A stretch of DNA of 6,853 bases from Phycisphaerae bacterium (GTDB lineage Bacteria > Planctomycetota > Phycisphaerae > UBA1845 > UTPLA1): assembly GCA_029259995.1 (NCBI GenBank), contig JAJDEC010000232.1, positions 1 through 6,853 of the forward strand, in the 5' to 3' direction. Positions 6,496-6,853 of this stretch are shown here, one piece after another. Within the stretch, counting starts at the first letter, position 1. The number at the start of each line of letters is the position of its first letter. A program made the translations under genes and the position numbers. Under the pieces are notes generated by a model. The model saw nothing but the letters and a program-made list of their open reading frames with translations, had not been told where the DNA came from and made no database searches.

Positions 6496-6531
6496 GGCCG
6501 TACGCAGGAATCACAACATTTGGGAACAATC

Positions 6532-6563
6532 AAACAACCCCGGCGCCCCCGCCGGGGTTGTTT
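6532..6563 (+). terminator. Strong hairpin terminator of the hsp20 pair
   Basis: AAACAACCCCGGC (6532-6544) pairs perfectly with GCCGGGGTTGTTT (6551-6563), and G6545-C6550 extends the 13-bp stem to 14 bp around a CCCC loop. The T-rich end (TTGTTT) is part of the stem and is only modestly T-rich after it. The A-rich left arm gives the same structure on the other strand, so it may act in both directions. Confidence 0.8.
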
Positions 6564-6582
6564 CATTTGCGCATTCCCGTGC

Positions 6583-6600
6583 CCCAGCCTACAGGCTGGG
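6583..6600. repeat. Palindrome CCCAGCCT/AGGCTGGG
   Basis: CCCAGCCT-AC-AGGCTGGG forms a hairpin (7-bp stem with a TACA loop). The same stem sequence occurs at 2661-2680 in the other repeat-rich gap, so it belongs to a dispersed family within this genome. Confidence 0.6.
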
Positions 6601-6667
6601 TTCACGAATTCCCCGGCACATCGAAGCACCGCCAAGCATCCCCGAAAATGCAAACGCAAATCGCTTC

Positions 6668-6685
6668 CCCAGGGCATGCCCTGGG
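6668..6685. repeat. 18-bp perfect palindrome CCCAGGGCA/TGCCCTGGG
   Basis: An uninterrupted 18-bp inverted repeat lying between the two opposing terminators, 67 bp from the neighbouring palindrome. It has no T-run on either side and resembles a REP-type unit more than a terminator. Confidence 0.6.
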
Positions 6686-6703
6686 CCACGGTCCGTCATG
6701 AGT

Positions 6704-6732
6704 AAAAAGAAAAAAGGCGGGTGAAACCCGCC
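6704..6732 (-). terminator. Intrinsic terminator of lepA
   Basis: Read on the minus strand, GGCGGG-TTTCA-CCCGCC (6732-6716) forms a 6-bp GC stem. It is followed directly by TTTTTTCTTTTT (6715-6704), a classic rho-independent terminator located 34 bp after the lepA stop. Confidence 0.88.
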
Positions 6733-6766
6733 CTAAATTTCGAACTTCGCAACGCGCCGGATTGCG

Positions 6767-6853
6767 CTACCCGTCGCTCGAATCCAGCACCGCCATGAAT
6801 GCCGCCTGCGGGATCGCCACGTTCCCCACCTGCTTCATGCGCTTCTTGCCTTC
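6767..6853 (-). CDS. lepA: Elongation factor 4 (LepA), C-terminal end only
   Basis: Minus-strand translation gives the last 28 residues, from EGKKRMKQVGNVAIPQAAF to MAVLDSSDG and a TAG stop at 6769-6767. The EGKKRMKQVGNV.IPQ.AF.AVL pattern is the conserved C-terminal tail of LepA, the ribosome-binding GTPase that acts on stalled or mistranslocated ribosomes; this tail helps position tRNA at the peptidyl-transferase centre. The rest of the gene, including the GTPase domain, lies outside the window. The identification rests on this highly conserved tail alone but is strong. A canonical terminator follows, so lepA ends its transcript here, convergent with the hsp20 pair. Confidence 0.92.
   Translation of the reverse strand, partial: EGKKRMKQVGNVAIPQAAFMAVLDSSDG

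Overview
The window looks like chromosomal DNA from a moderately high-GC Gram-negative bacterium, most plausibly a member of the Planctomycetota. The lineage call is inference. It rests on dense intergenic palindromes of a style I associate with planctomycete genomes, on an ABC exporter carrying a large periplasmic insert, and on a secreted SGNH-like/beta-sandwich protein. No rRNA marker is present to confirm it.

Layout, left to right. (1) The 3' part of a plus-strand gene encodes a GAF-SpoIIE/PP2C-type protein whose catalytic motifs are partly eroded. (2) Convergent to it, on the minus strand, lies a secreted SGNH/GDSL-like protein with a C-terminal beta-sandwich domain. (3) A 461-bp gene-free stretch carries a mosaic of at least six palindromes. 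(4) A minus-strand, full-length MsbA-type ABC exporter of 734 residues has a PDZ-like insert between its first two membrane helices and a small insert in its nucleotide-binding domain. (5) A divergent intergenic region holds a candidate sigma-70 promoter for the exporter and a well-matched sigma-54 (-24/-12) promoter reading toward the heat-shock genes. (6) Two tandem plus-strand Hsp20/alpha-crystallin genes follow, separated by 227 bp that contain another repeat-like element. (7) A strong hairpin terminator, two palindromes and an opposing terminator form the boundary with (8) the C-terminal end of lepA (elongation factor 4) on the minus strand.

Functionally, the clearest unit is the two small heat-shock genes: a sigma-54-type promoter upstream, a strong Shine-Dalgarno for the first gene and one strong terminator after the second. 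This suggests a stress-inducible chaperone pair under activator control. The exporter and the secreted hydrolase-like gene share a strand, but 461 bp of repeats separate them and I see no clear operon link.

I do not find a convincing new multi-gene system. The points most worth a second look are the degenerate phosphatase, the exporter's periplasmic insert, the sigma-54 control region of the sHSP pair, and the palindrome families shared between separate intergenic regions.
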